34,232 nt of DNA from Methanobacteriota archaeon (GCA_903877165.1 CAIRCU010000036.1:1-34232), one strand, 5' to 3'; shown: positions 23,468 through 31,782, counted from the first letter of the stretch. Numbers and translations are program-made. Notes: generated by a model not told the origin, from the sequence alone.

Positions 23468-23474
23468 TGAGACC
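23464..23474. repeat. Short palindrome after the core repeat
   Basis: GGTCT-G-AGACC, perfect five-base arms around one base, overlapping the right arm of the larger repeat. With 23427-23440 it gives a symmetric set of GGTC/GACC words around the candidate core. Either accessory binding sites or coincidence. Confidence 0.35.
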
Positions 23475-23492
23475 ATAATAGAAGGTGCTATT

Positions 23493-24476
23493 ATGATCCC
23501 GAGCGGGAACAATACCCAGAGTGGTAATAAGATTTTTGTGCAGGCCAGTCTCGAACAGATAACAATCCAAAAGCCGTTGACCACACCACAACCCAAGGCA
23601 ATCCTGCCTTCGGTCGAACAAGCTCCTCCTCTGAAGGTAGAAAATAGCAACGGCAAGCTCTTGGATAAGTTCAACCGCTACATGCGTGAGAATAACTACA
23701 GCAAGAGCACCATCTATATGTATACGAAGGTCGTCAGCCAGATGCTTGCCATGAAAGATCCGTTCTCCATGACGGAGGATGATCTCAGCGACGTTCGGCT
23801 CTACCTTGTTGAACGCTATGCTCAGAATGGGAACCGGGCTAGGTTTGCCGCTATCAATGTCTTTTGCAAGCATATTCTTAAAAGAAAAGATTTACACCTT
23901 AGGATCCCCGGACCCGTCATCAAGAACAAGGACGTGTTCACCAACGAGCAGATCGACGCTATCCTTGCCGTTGCGAAAACGAAGAACAAACTCGCCTATT
24001 CCATCCTTCAGACCTTGTACCATTGTGGACTACGGAAAATGGAATTGTGCAACCTAAATCTTGCTGATCTTAATTTTGATACCATGGAACTAAAACTGAA
24101 CAATACTAAGACAGGAAATGCGATTGTTTCAATGACCACAACCGTTGGTCAGGCATTACAGGATTACATCCAGAACGAACGACGTTCCAAGACGGACGAT
24201 GAACAAGCCGTATTTCTAAGCAAGAAAGGAGTACGCATCGGTGAATGGGTTGTCCGAGGGTACCTCAAGAAATGTGGAAGAGAAGCCGGGATTACATCCC
24301 GGATGTACCCACACATGCTACGGGCATCGTGCATTACGCATCTCTTAAACAAAGGGGTGAATCCATTGACAGTGCAACTGCATGCGAGGCATAGGAACTT
24401 CATGACAACGATGAGGTATAACAGACCAACGCAACAACAGATGAAGGCGGATATAGAAAGAATATTTAGCTCATAG
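23493..24476 (+). CDS. Tyrosine recombinase/integrase (XerC/D-like)
   Basis: 327 residues. A variable N-terminal stretch (1-50) is followed by a core-binding SAM-like domain (about 55-130: KLLDKFNRYMRENNYSKSTI) and the catalytic domain (about 145-325). All six catalytic residues are visible: Arg181 (CGLRKMEL), Lys206 (NTKTGN), His274 and Arg277 (HMLRASCITHLL), His300 (LHARHRNF) and Tyr309 (MRYNRP). The enzyme should therefore be competent to integrate, excise or resolve DNA. GGTG six bases ahead of ATG supports the start. Its leader and promoter carry a palindrome and a 12-7-12 inverted repeat. It is less AT-rich than its island neighbours, which may mean a different origin or stronger selection. 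It could serve the island or be a chromosomal XerA-type resolvase; the island setting favours the former. Confidence 0.92.
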   Translation: MIPSGNNTQSGNKIFVQASLEQITIQKPLTTPQPKAILPSVEQAPPLKVENSNGKLLDKFNRYMRENNYSKSTIYMYTKVVSQMLAMKDPFSMTEDDLSDVRLYLVERYAQNGNRARFAAINVFCKHILKRKDLHLRIPGPVIKNKDVFTNEQIDAILAVAKTKNKLAYSILQTLYHCGLRKMELCNLNLADLNFDTMELKLNNTKTGNAIVSMTTTVGQALQDYIQNERRSKTDDEQAVFLSKKGVRIGEWVVRGYLKKCGREAGITSRMYPHMLRASCITHLLNKGVNPLTVQLHARHRNFMTTMRYNRPTQQQMKADIERIFSS

Positions 24477-24599
24477 ACTTAAAATTATGTATTTAAGTGT
24501 TTTTAAATTCAATAGATAATGTTAGCCTTAATTTACTTAAAAAAACATAAATTTAAATATATGACTTATATTTACGTTTACTTAAAGCCTAAATTAAGT
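24477..24599. promoter_or_regulatory. Cluster of ACTTAA/TTAAGT motifs ahead of the 24611 gene
   Basis: Exact ACTTAA or TTAAGT occurs at 24477, 24493, 24535, 24580 and 24594, with ACTTAT at 24564. Two pairs are inverted (24477-24498 and 24580-24599), and TTTACTTAAA is directly repeated at 24532 and 24577. The cluster fills the space from the integrase stop to the GGAGG site at 24600. A TATA-like TTTAAATATAT is inside it. This looks like a multi-site operator, though the AT-rich background weakens the case. Confidence 0.4.
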
Positions 24600-24610
24600 G
24601 GAGGCAAAGA

Positions 24611-25354
24611 ATGATCGAAAACACTGAAACCGAAGAGAAGGCCGAAGTAAAAGAGCAAAAGCTGAAAGAAAGAAGCGTTTTGTATCCTTATTTTAATTTG
24701 AAGGATAGTATAGATTTTACACGTATGGTAGAAAATCTAAGTGGCAGAGGAACTGCTTCAGATGAAGCCGTAGCATCAGAATTGGGTGTAGCTACAACAA
24801 CGAAATCTTTTAACTATAAGGTAAGCAGTGCAAAGCAATTTGGACTTTTAATCAAAACAAAAGAAGGCATGCAAGTTTCTGACAGAGGAAGATTACTACT
24901 TCATCCCGTTAACGATCAAGAGACCCCAAAAATTATCAAGGAGTGTTTTAAACTTCCACCACTGTATAGTAAATTAATTAAGAACTATGAAAATTTATCA
25001 TTACCTAAACCTGAGAGCATTGCAAACTTGATGTTCAATCAACTTGGCATAACTGCATCCATGAAAGATCACGCAGCAAAAATTTTTCTCGAAAGTGCAA
25101 ACTTTGCCAAAGTTATTGATAATCAAGGAAAATTAAATTTGCTTAATGAAGAGAAAGTATTTATTGAATCACCAAAAAATGAAGAAACTTCAAAATTGGA
25201 AGTGGAGGTCGATATCCCCGATCAAAAAGAATTTCAAACCGTTCAAATGGCTTTATCCGGTGGCAAGAATGCCAAATTAATTGTACCACGGGATATAAAT
25301 GGAAAGGATGTTGAAAGGATAAAGAAAATGATTGATTTACTAATTGTTGATTGA
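24611..25354 (+). CDS. Unrecognised protein with winged-helix-like segments
   Basis: 247 residues, not confidently recognised. GGAGG lies six bases before the ATG, a strong ribosome site. The N-terminus (1-22) is very charged. Residues about 25-95 have the look of a winged helix: helical ASDEAVASELGVATTTKSF followed by FGLLIKTKEGMQVSDRGRLL, which reads as recognition helix, wing and strand. A second helical region spans 105-180. The C-terminal 40 residues (VQMALSGGKNAKLIVPRDI, then VERIKKMIDLL) form a strand-helix unit that may dimerise. A DNA-binding regulator of the island fits this, and the upstream motif cluster could be its own operator. There is no signal peptide or membrane segment. 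It ends in a T-rich terminator and converges on the restriction gene. Confidence 0.7.
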   Translation: MIENTETEEKAEVKEQKLKERSVLYPYFNLKDSIDFTRMVENLSGRGTASDEAVASELGVATTTKSFNYKVSSAKQFGLLIKTKEGMQVSDRGRLLLHPVNDQETPKIIKECFKLPPLYSKLIKNYENLSLPKPESIANLMFNQLGITASMKDHAAKIFLESANFAKVIDNQGKLNLLNEEKVFIESPKNEETSKLEVEVDIPDQKEFQTVQMALSGGKNAKLIVPRDINGKDVERIKKMIDLLIVD

Positions 25355-25356
25355 TT

Positions 25357-25384
25357 CTTTTTTCCTTTTTTTCATTTTTCTTTT
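25357..25384 (+). terminator. T-rich terminator after the 24611 gene
   Basis: Immediately after the stop the plus strand has runs of six, seven, five and four T within 28 bases. This is a strong oligo-T terminator between convergent genes. Confidence 0.6.
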
Positions 25385-25403
25385 AGCATGGGCTTTATCA
25401 GAA

Positions 25404-26063
25404 TTAAACAATTTGCCCTTCAGCCAATATTAAATCCTTAGTATACAATCTTGCATTGTCAGAGTTGAACTCATATTTAACATCGACTAGAAGTTTCTCT
25501 AATGACAATATTTTCCAACCTTTGCATTTGTATTGGTTGAGAGCCTCTCCTCTTTTTTCTTCGATCATCTCTAAGGAAATTAGGAAATGATGGGCATCTT
25601 TGGTTATTTTATGATCCTCGGATGGGGAAAGATAGAAAGATCGCATAGTTATTCCAATATTTTGGATGTTATAGGTTTTACACTCAAGGTAGTTTGTTCT
25701 TCCAAATTCATCAATGAATTCTAGGTCAGGATATCCCATGGCTTTCTGATGCCCATTGATTGTTTTTGGCGATTGACAAGAGTATCCAACTTCTGAAAGT
25801 GCACTTTTAATGAATTGTTCAATGTCGTTTCCAACCTCATTTGCGCGACGGCGTTGAATGCCATTTTTATTGATTTTAATCCCTGCCTTACCTGCAGCAA
25901 GGACAAGGTTCTTTAAAACCGATACATCGCGCGAGTCAGAGGGGTCATATGGAATGATGGTATGGTTGCATAAAGATTCGATAACTAATTTAAGAGGAAT
26001 TTCTTTGAGTGGACTTAACATCTGTTTGATGACTTTCTCAAGCTGATCCACATAGTCTCCCAT
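25404..26063 (-). CDS. Probable type II restriction endonuclease (PD-(D/E)xK)
   Basis: 219 residues. The nuclease core is visible as GYPDLEFIDEFGRTNYLECK: Asp113, then Glu127 and Lys129 in LECKT, which is the PD-(D/E)xK metal-binding triad. Glu77 or Glu82 in the preceding helix could be the first acidic ligand. AGGAGG lies seven bases ahead of the ATG, and the gene starts 33 bases after the methyltransferase stops on the same strand, the classic restriction-modification arrangement. The family and recognition sequence cannot be named from sequence alone. Other PD-(D/E)xK nucleases are possible, but the methyltransferase neighbour makes restriction the best reading. Confidence 0.72.
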   Translation of the reverse strand: MGDYVDQLEKVIKQMLSPLKEIPLKLVIESLCNHTIIPYDPSDSRDVSVLKNLVLAAGKAGIKINKNGIQRRRANEVGNDIEQFIKSALSEVGYSCQSPKTINGHQKAMGYPDLEFIDEFGRTNYLECKTYNIQNIGITMRSFYLSPSEDHKITKDAHHFLISLEMIEEKRGEALNQYKCKGWKILSLEKLLVDVKYEFNSDNARLYTKDLILAEGQIV

Positions 26064-26096
26064 GATGTATCCTCCTGGCTCCTAGACTTCTGCTTG

Positions 26097-27389
26097 CTAT
26101 TCTTCCTTTTGGAAAACCGCTATTCTATTTGTGTTCGTTCCACTTTCGTTATTGTTGATGCCCCAGATGTTTGATGTTTTCGTAAAGACCTGGGAATTAA
26201 TCAATATTCCAAAACACTTGAAACCTGCAACCAAACCAAGCGGGACAACAATTTCATCCAATTTTACCTTACCCTTTCGAACTTCACCAACCTCAAAGGC
26301 GACCCAACCGCCCGGTTTTGTTATTCGATACAATTCCTTGAAAACATCTCCCATGACCGAAGACCATTGCTCCACAGTCCTAGCCATGGTTATCTTCTTG
26401 CTAATTGTCCGATCATCAAGGGAGTTGAACCAGCATCGCAACCAGTTGTCGTTTGAATATTGGACGATGTTAAGAAATGGCGGTGAGGTAACAGTAAGTT
26501 GAACGGTGTTCGAGGGAATTTGCTTCGTATTACGAGCATCTTCGGTCAAGAAATAGGATTGTTCAGCATATTTTTCAAGATTCAAACGTTCTTTTTGTTT
26601 GAGGTCGCGGAGTAACTGTCGAGATTTTGTAAGAATTATTTTCTTCACATTACGATAGTCTGGTTTTTGATTTCGTTTTTCGTTGATTCTTTTCTGGCTT
26701 TCGGGGCTTACTGCTTGATTAGGCGGGAGGGTGTAAACCGAAAAGAATCCCTTGGAATGACCAGTAAGTCTGTTTGTGGCGACCATTCGTATCCAACTGT
26801 CGATGGCATCTTCGTTTCGGCGACTTTGCTCTAAATACTCTCTAAGAGAGACGATTTCCCCTTCTGTGTTCGGATGATAGAACATAGATAAATCAATATC
26901 TGCCTTCTTTTTTTGATCAAACGAAATTGCGGCTAATCTTCGCTCTACTTCTTTTATTTCAGGTGGGAAAAGTCGAGGTTTTGCCAAAATGCTGCTAAGA
27001 GGATTAATATCATTAGCGATTCCAATTCTACCTTTCAATACAGCTTCGATGATTGTAGTTCCACGGCCACTGAATGGATCATATACTACTTCACTTGGAT
27101 TCGTTAACCTTTCAATGAAAAAACACGGAAGCTGTGGCTTAAAACACGCTCGATAGGAAACTTCATGAATCGGCGTAGATTGACGCTGCATTGAAGTCCA
27201 ATATTCATTAACGAATTTTTTTATAGGTTTTTCCTGAATACATTCTGTGAGAACTTGAGTTTTTTCAATTTGGTTAAAGCTTGGTTTAAGTTGGAACAAA
27301 GTCAGATATTGTTCGAATTGATCCCAGGAACATCTATGCTCATTCGAAATTACGTACGCTCCCAAATCAAGTTGTTTAAACTCCCTCAT
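26097..27389 (-). CDS. DNA methyltransferase (amino-methylating, N4-cytosine or N6-adenine)
   Basis: 430 residues from the ATG at 27389, with AGGA just upstream; a TTG seven codons earlier has no ribosome site. The AdoMet motif DPFSGRGTT is at 104-112, followed by INPLSS. The catalytic motif TSPPF is at 301-305, followed by LNIVQYSNDNWLRCWF. TSPP(F/Y) with DPFxGxGTT points to amino-methylation of cytosine N4 or adenine N6. Motif I comes before motif IV with about 190 residues between, which holds the likely target-recognition region (an alpha-type order, unlike the beta order TSPPY-then-DPF). A GGWVAFEVGEVRKGK segment follows. It should protect host DNA from the endonuclease encoded 33 bases downstream. 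Family call is firm; target unknown. Confidence 0.88.
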   Translation of the reverse strand: MREFKQLDLGAYVISNEHRCSWDQFEQYLTLFQLKPSFNQIEKTQVLTECIQEKPIKKFVNEYWTSMQRQSTPIHEVSYRACFKPQLPCFFIERLTNPSEVVYDPFSGRGTTIIEAVLKGRIGIANDINPLSSILAKPRLFPPEIKEVERRLAAISFDQKKKADIDLSMFYHPNTEGEIVSLREYLEQSRRNEDAIDSWIRMVATNRLTGHSKGFFSVYTLPPNQAVSPESQKRINEKRNQKPDYRNVKKIILTKSRQLLRDLKQKERLNLEKYAEQSYFLTEDARNTKQIPSNTVQLTVTSPPFLNIVQYSNDNWLRCWFNSLDDRTISKKITMARTVEQWSSVMGDVFKELYRITKPGGWVAFEVGEVRKGKVKLDEIVVPLGLVAGFKCFGILINSQVFTKTSNIWGINNNESGTNTNRIAVFQKEE

Positions 27390-27482
27390 TATAGTCCTGT
27401 AATATTCCAAGTTCTATTAATCCTTGTTCTATCATATGAGGGCAGGAAAAGTTCAAAGCAATTCTTTGTCTTTTTCCCTAAT

Positions 27483-27875
27483 CTATAAACCCCACCCTTC
27501 TTCACGAATAAGACGCCCAAGCTCCTGTAATCTATGCTGCTCGATTTCAATTCGGCGTCGAATTGAGTCATATGCTTCCCTGGCATCATTTGGATCATTA
27601 ATAATAAACATGCCCCTTCCGCGTAGAGCGCCGATAAAGACTCCGTGTTCGCGTAAATAACCTAGGATATTAATTTGCCAATTCTCTCTGCCTATTCTGT
27701 GCCCACGAGAGGTAAGATGTCTAATAATATTGTCTGTTGAAATTGCATTTGCTCTTCCAATAGCATGTGCCAACATGAAATTCAAAGTATCTCTCATAAT
27801 AGGATACCGGGGTTGTGCTAAATGTTCTTGTCCTGGTCTCTCAATAAAATCTCTTGCTCGTTGAACGAATGTCAT
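27483..27875 (-). CDS. Small winged-helix-like protein upstream of the restriction-modification genes
   Basis: 130 residues. AGGT lies five bases before the ATG. The centre (ISTDNIIRHLTSRGHRIGRE, then ILGYLREHGVFIGALRG and RGMFIIND) has the helix-helix-strand layout of a winged helix, and the C-terminal 40 residues form a charged amphipathic helix. It is the first gene of a three-gene minus-strand set with the methyltransferase 93 bases downstream. A role as the controller of the restriction system is reasonable, although classic C proteins have a lambda-repressor fold and are shorter. It could also be an unrelated island gene. No close family was recognised. Confidence 0.65.
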   Translation of the reverse strand: MTFVQRARDFIERPGQEHLAQPRYPIMRDTLNFMLAHAIGRANAISTDNIIRHLTSRGHRIGRENWQINILGYLREHGVFIGALRGRGMFIINDPNDAREAYDSIRRRIEIEQHRLQELGRLIREEGWGL

Positions 27876-28124
27876 AGTGACCTTGAATCGAAAAGACCTG
27901 CTAATTGAAATAGCTTTTTGAAGGAGGCTTAATTAAAGAATTCATCTAGCAATACTACTATGATGCGTATTTTACGACAAAGAACTCGGAGGGAGTATTT
28001 TCCTCGGAAATGAAAAATAACTTCTTTTTCGCTCAAGTCATAGCTATATAGAATAATCTTCGTTCCTCCAAAATGGTTAAAAAGAAACATACAATATAGG
28101 AATAACAACAAGGAGGAGAAAAAG

Positions 28125-28295
28125 ATGGCACGAGGATTTTGCTCCGTTTGCAAAACCCAGTTAGGTGGAATAGCAAAGCCAAAAGGCTACGTTTGCCCTG
28201 GATGTAAAAAGATGTTCTGTATTAATTGTAGCCCTCAACAAGGGCTTATCAAAAAACCCTATTGTCCTGATTGTGGCCGAAGACTAATCAAATAG
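28125..28295 (+). CDS. Small protein with four CxxC motifs (zinc ribbon)
   Basis: 56 residues, starting MARGFCSVCKTQLGG. Four CxxC pairs lie at Cys6/9, 24/27, 32/35 and 47/50, enough for two zinc sites, with basic residues between (KKMFC, IKKPYC). AGGAGG stands eight bases before the ATG. It ends 10 bases ahead of the bPH-SHOCT gene, so the two are probably co-transcribed. Its function is unknown; small double ribbons of this type often act as adaptors. The 250-base gap before it holds only promoter-like AT-rich sequence. Confidence 0.75.
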   Translation: MARGFCSVCKTQLGGIAKPKGYVCPGCKKMFCINCSPQQGLIKKPYCPDCGRRLIK

Positions 28296-28305
28296 GAATG
28301 AACGC

Positions 28306-28773
28306 ATGAATGCCTATAGTGACTATCTTAAACCAAATGAAGATGTAATAGAAACTATTGACGGAACCATGCAACGTTCCGGCAAAGGGACTATTGTATT
28401 AACAAATAAACGCTTGATTTATTTTAAAAGGAACGGCATTCTTACAGATAAAATGCATATGTTTATTCAATTATCTTTGGGCGATGTCAGAGAAGTCACT
28501 CTTTCAGGTATGATCAACAAAATAATAAACGTAAAAACTGAGCAAAAAAATCGAATTATAACCTACACTTGTCAATGCAAAGAACCCGAAATTTTCATGC
28601 AACGAATATTGGGAGCAAAGCAGGAATTCAGAGAAGACGAGATTGTCGAAGCAAAGAATGTCGTTATCGTTGAACAAGGGAAAAAAGATAGTGCAGCAGA
28701 TATTTTAAAAAAGCGATTAGCACGGGGAGAGATAACTAAAGAAGAATTCCATGATAAAATACAGAGAACCTAA
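28306..28773 (+). CDS. Bacterial-PH-like domain plus SHOCT protein
   Basis: 155 residues. The N-terminal 95 or so (DGTMQRSGKGTIVLTNKRLI followed by YFKRNG) match the GRAM/bacterial PH-like fold, with the usual TNKRLIYF strand. The C-terminal 30 residues (DILKKRLARGEITKEEFHDK) are a SHOCT domain, a short helix pair found at the ends of many unrelated proteins and thought to mediate oligomerisation. No membrane segment or catalytic residue is seen. The zinc-ribbon gene lies 10 bases upstream. The pair may be a small regulatory or membrane-associated module at the island edge; its specific role is unknown. Confidence 0.8.
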   Translation: MNAYSDYLKPNEDVIETIDGTMQRSGKGTIVLTNKRLIYFKRNGILTDKMHMFIQLSLGDVREVTLSGMINKIINVKTEQKNRIITYTCQCKEPEIFMQRILGAKQEFREDEIVEAKNVVIVEQGKKDSAADILKKRLARGEITKEEFHDKIQRT

Positions 28774-28843
28774 AATCCTCCTCTAGCAATTCCAATACTT
28801 GTTTTGCTTCCACTTAGCAAGCTCGCTACAAGACCTGATCCTA

Positions 28844-30202
28844 TTAGAGAAAGTCGAAGGGTTCCTTGGCAGGATGCCAGTCAACGTTGATCCATGGGAA
28901 ATTAAGGTAAAGATTACTGTAAGGGAACCATGATAACCATTTTGAGTAGCTTGTTCCAAGAATGACCTTTGGTAGGAGTCGAGGCATATTCCAATAGTTA
29001 TGCCACCACACGGTCCGGGTGTACGCGAAGCGGGCGTTCCTTGCATTTTTCATGAAGTTATTTTCCCTGATGGTGTTTGGTTTCAACGCAAAGTAATGGA
29101 AATTGTCCCCAGAAATTGCGATCCCTAGCGCATTGCGCTCTATCGAATTTCTTTCAACCGTATTATGCTGACACGTGCCGATTTTAATGCCCGTGGAACA
29201 ATTCGTTATGAGACTGTAGGACACGACGTTAGCGTCTGAAGAAAGAAGACTCATACCAACCAAGCAGCTGGATACCGCATTATTGGAGATATTGCAGTTG
29301 GTCGTTGCTAAGACAGCAATGCCTTGTGGCACATTGGAGATATTGAGGTCGTGCACATTCACATAATGGCAGTAGTCAAGAAAGAGTTGCCCAACATCAT
29401 CTGTGGCATCGATGGTCTTGTTCGATTCTCCTTTCAGCATCAGAAGCGATTTACCGTTGACGCTATTTCCGTGAAAATTATTAGTGTACGCATCAATATC
29501 TTCAAGGTTGAAACCACATTGAATACATGTGTTTCCTTCAAAGGTATTCCTTAGCGAATAGACGATGCATATCCCTGTCAAACCGCCATGCGAAATGACG
29601 GTGTTATTGGCGAATACATTACTCCCATAATCATAGATGACGCTGATTGCAGTATTCGCATTCTCTTCGAGGATAAAGGTGTTTCCTGCAACCGTACCGT
29701 ACTGTTGACCTCGGAAGTCTAGATTATCAGCATCTTCGTAAAGATCATTATAATACACATACATAGTGTTGTTGATGAATCGATTAAACGAGCCGGCATA
29801 GATCGACATGCTGTTCTTGATGATGTTATTCTCAATCGTGATGTTGCTCTTCATATTCGAATAGAACCACGAATCAATGGTAAAACCCGTTATCCGAATA
29901 TTATCATCATACACATTAAATTGACTGACCTCAGTCGTGGTCCTATTCTCCCCCATTATGGTAAGTTCTTTGGTGATATCGGCTTCCCCGTACGGAGAGT
30001 TATCGTCATAGACAAAGATGAGGTCCCCATCACTTGCGTCACGAACAGCCGCGTTAATCGTGCTGTAGTTACCAGGTCCGCTGCCGCCGACGTACAAGAT
30101 GTTCCCCCTTCCACCTTTGCTTTGTTCCATGGTGTGCGCAACAACGGAAACGCAAGAACCAATAACAAAGAAGATTGCAACCACAATGAACAGCTTGTTC
30201 AT
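28844..30202 (-). CDS. Exported right-handed beta-helix protein, copy 2
   Basis: 452 residues. A signal peptide (MNKLFIVVAIFFVIGSCVSV) is followed by ILYVGGSGPGNYSTINAAV, then SDGDLIFVYDDNSPYGEADI: the same opening as copies 1 and 3. Beta-helix coils with asparagine ladders (ITIENNI, VERNSIERNALGI) fill the middle. The tail has HNYWNMPRLLPKVILG and ends PWINVDWHPAKEPFDFL. NYWxxPRLLP and the (N/V)DWxPAxxP ending are shared with copy 3, and the first also loosely with copy 1. No catalytic residues are identifiable. A surface structural or carbohydrate-binding role is likely. It has its own TATA box about 38 bases upstream and AGAGG near the ATG. Confidence 0.86.
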   Translation of the reverse strand: MNKLFIVVAIFFVIGSCVSVVAHTMEQSKGGRGNILYVGGSGPGNYSTINAAVRDASDGDLIFVYDDNSPYGEADITKELTIMGENRTTTEVSQFNVYDDNIRITGFTIDSWFYSNMKSNITIENNIIKNSMSIYAGSFNRFINNTMYVYYNDLYEDADNLDFRGQQYGTVAGNTFILEENANTAISVIYDYGSNVFANNTVISHGGLTGICIVYSLRNTFEGNTCIQCGFNLEDIDAYTNNFHGNSVNGKSLLMLKGESNKTIDATDDVGQLFLDYCHYVNVHDLNISNVPQGIAVLATTNCNISNNAVSSCLVGMSLLSSDANVVSYSLITNCSTGIKIGTCQHNTVERNSIERNALGIAISGDNFHYFALKPNTIRENNFMKNARNARFAYTRTVWWHNYWNMPRLLPKVILGTSYSKWLSWFPYSNLYLNFPWINVDWHPAKEPFDFL

Positions 30203-30232
30203 AAATTGCCTCTACTGTTAGAAGTAGGTATC

Positions 30233-30247
30233 AATTATTTAAATATT
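30233..30247 (-). promoter_or_regulatory. TATA box of beta-helix copy 2
   Basis: GAATATTTAAATAATTG on the minus strand, centred about 38 bases ahead of the ATG at 30202. The remaining 30248-30408 shows no gene. Confidence 0.45.
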
Positions 30248-30408
30248 CACTTGAAAATCTCATAGCTATTTTTTACAAGGTACAAAGCATCCTTCAAGAA
30301 AGGCCCTTTCTTTTCTCCTTGCAATTCCACTAGAAGATTATTCGTTATATAATATGACGAAAACGAGGGGGTTCATTTTCGTCATTTGAACAACAAAGAA
30401 CCATTGTG

Positions 30409-31743
30409 TTACGAACTGTCGTTCTTACCCCAGAACGCGTACCCCGACGGGTTCCCCGGGACCCATTCCGGCGGAATGCGGTACGCCCGATAGATCTCCG
30501 GGACACGCAGCGGCGTCATATATTCCCACACGATTTTCGACGTGTTCGTCACCTCAAACACCCGTCCGTTCGTCCCTTCATCAATCAGCGTGTTGCCGTT
30601 GGGTAGGCGTTGTGCAGACCCGATATAGTAACTGAAAAACCGGTGGTCCTCGCCACTGCGCGGGATTACCCATCCGAGACGAATATCGGAGTATTGCCAG
30701 ACGATATCAAGGGTCACCGGGTTGAATTCAATGACGCGAGAATACAGCCGGAACCGGTTCGGCATCCCGAAATACCCGTACCCCGCAAGACCACCGTTAT
30801 CAAGAAGCAAAATATCTCCCTCGCCCGGAAGGCCCTTGGGAATCATATGCGCGTGATGCAAACCGATGATCTGGCCCAGTTTACGTCCAGCCTCGGTATC
30901 CTTCGAATAATCCGGCCCCACCCTCCAGACGATATCCCCCGTCTGACGACTAATTATCGCAATAAAGTTCGCATTCCGAGAACTCACAATAATGTTCTCT
31001 GGGTTGAAACACGCGTACTTGACCGGGTCCATCGAGTACCATTTGTTCTCACCCAGCAGCGACATGGCGTTCATGTGCAACCAGTCGCCATCACCCAGGA
31101 TGCCTGGATTGACGTAAATCCCATGCTTAGCCTTCGCATCAAAACCCATCTGGTTAAAATGCTCTGAGGCGTGCCACTCAAACCCCGTGCGCGTCCCATT
31201 CCAATTCACCTCATAAATCGCCTCATCCAACAACGGCCGACTACTGATACTGGTATTGGTGACGTTGAAATGCGCCAAGACCAACGTAGTTCCCTGTGGC
31301 ACGAAATCCTGGCCGGGAGCGTAATACCCGACGGGGTTTCCTTCCCGTTCGAAATCATGGTGCTGCCGCGCCCGCCCGTCCTCCCATCCACTGTAGTTCC
31401 ATACGACCGTCCCGTTCCAATCCATCTCTTCCAACGCGCTATCGTCCCCGTTGGCATACCCGAAAAACCTGTACTTATAGCTCGTAAGCAGAAACCCACC
31501 CGGAAGCAATTTAGCAGGAATCGGAGTATGCGATTTCCATTGATGAATCACCGTCCCGTTCATATCGATTAACGTCGGATACAGATACATACTATCAATA
31601 AGCGTGTAACCGTTACAACACCCTGCGGTCTTGACGACAACCGACGCATTAGCACCCTGACATGGGGGAATGCAGGAACAGGCATCAACGACAAGCAACA
31701 CCAAAAAGAACGGTACCCCTACGCCACGCAGAACAGCCCTCAT
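30409..31743 (-). CDS. Exported arylsulfotransferase-family protein
   Basis: 444 residues from the ATG at 31743. A longer reading from 31770 is rejected because the TATA box at 31783-31797 places transcription near 31764, inside that extension, and AGAGGA precedes the chosen ATG. A signal peptide (LRGVGVPFFLVLLVVDAC) leads to a six-bladed-propeller-type sequence with the family hallmarks: YLYPTLIDMNGTVIHQW, ARQHHDFEREGNPVGY, DWLHMNAMSLLG (near 220), IGLHHAHMIPKG (near 295) and AQRLPNGNTLIDEG. The histidines in these segments correspond to the active-site His of PAPS-independent aryl sulfotransferases, which move sulfate between phenols. The substrate is unknown. It stands between two exported beta-helix genes. 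Confidence 0.88.
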   Translation of the reverse strand: MRAVLRGVGVPFFLVLLVVDACSCIPPCQGANASVVVKTAGCCNGYTLIDSMYLYPTLIDMNGTVIHQWKSHTPIPAKLLPGGFLLTSYKYRFFGYANGDDSALEEMDWNGTVVWNYSGWEDGRARQHHDFEREGNPVGYYAPGQDFVPQGTTLVLAHFNVTNTSISSRPLLDEAIYEVNWNGTRTGFEWHASEHFNQMGFDAKAKHGIYVNPGILGDGDWLHMNAMSLLGENKWYSMDPVKYACFNPENIIVSSRNANFIAIISRQTGDIVWRVGPDYSKDTEAGRKLGQIIGLHHAHMIPKGLPGEGDILLLDNGGLAGYGYFGMPNRFRLYSRVIEFNPVTLDIVWQYSDIRLGWVIPRSGEDHRFFSYYIGSAQRLPNGNTLIDEGTNGRVFEVTNTSKIVWEYMTPLRVPEIYRAYRIPPEWVPGNPSGYAFWGKNDSS

Positions 31744-31782
31744 AGTCCTCTTCCCAGATGCAATAACCATATACTATGGTTC

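Larger units (their letters stand above)
21146..28773. mobile_element. AT-rich accessory/defence island with tyrosine recombinase
   Basis: Base composition turns clearly AT-rich from about 21.1 kb, most strongly in the ATPase gene, and returns to background near 28.8 kb. The integrase gene itself is less AT-rich. Contents are an integrase, an antitoxin-like protein, an ATPase-TOPRIM nuclease, a restriction-modification set and small unknown or zinc-ribbon proteins, which is typical island cargo. No tRNA and no flanking direct repeat could be found by eye, so the limits are set by gene content and composition only. There is no replication or capsid gene, so it is a defence island or decayed integrative element rather than a complete virus. 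Confidence 0.5.

Noticed and set aside
23409-23873. 154-codon minus-strand frame over the integrase start
   Set aside because: Runs antisense through the integrase with no ribosome site; the plus frame has all catalytic residues.
27929-28153. Minus-strand hydrophobic 74-codon frame
   Set aside because: Overlaps the start of the zinc-ribbon gene, whose Cys pattern and AGGAGG site are convincing; the hydrophobic stretch is a by-product of the A-rich leader.
21146-28773. A provirus or conjugative element
   Set aside because: No capsid, terminase, replication or transfer gene is present; only integrase and defence-type cargo are seen.
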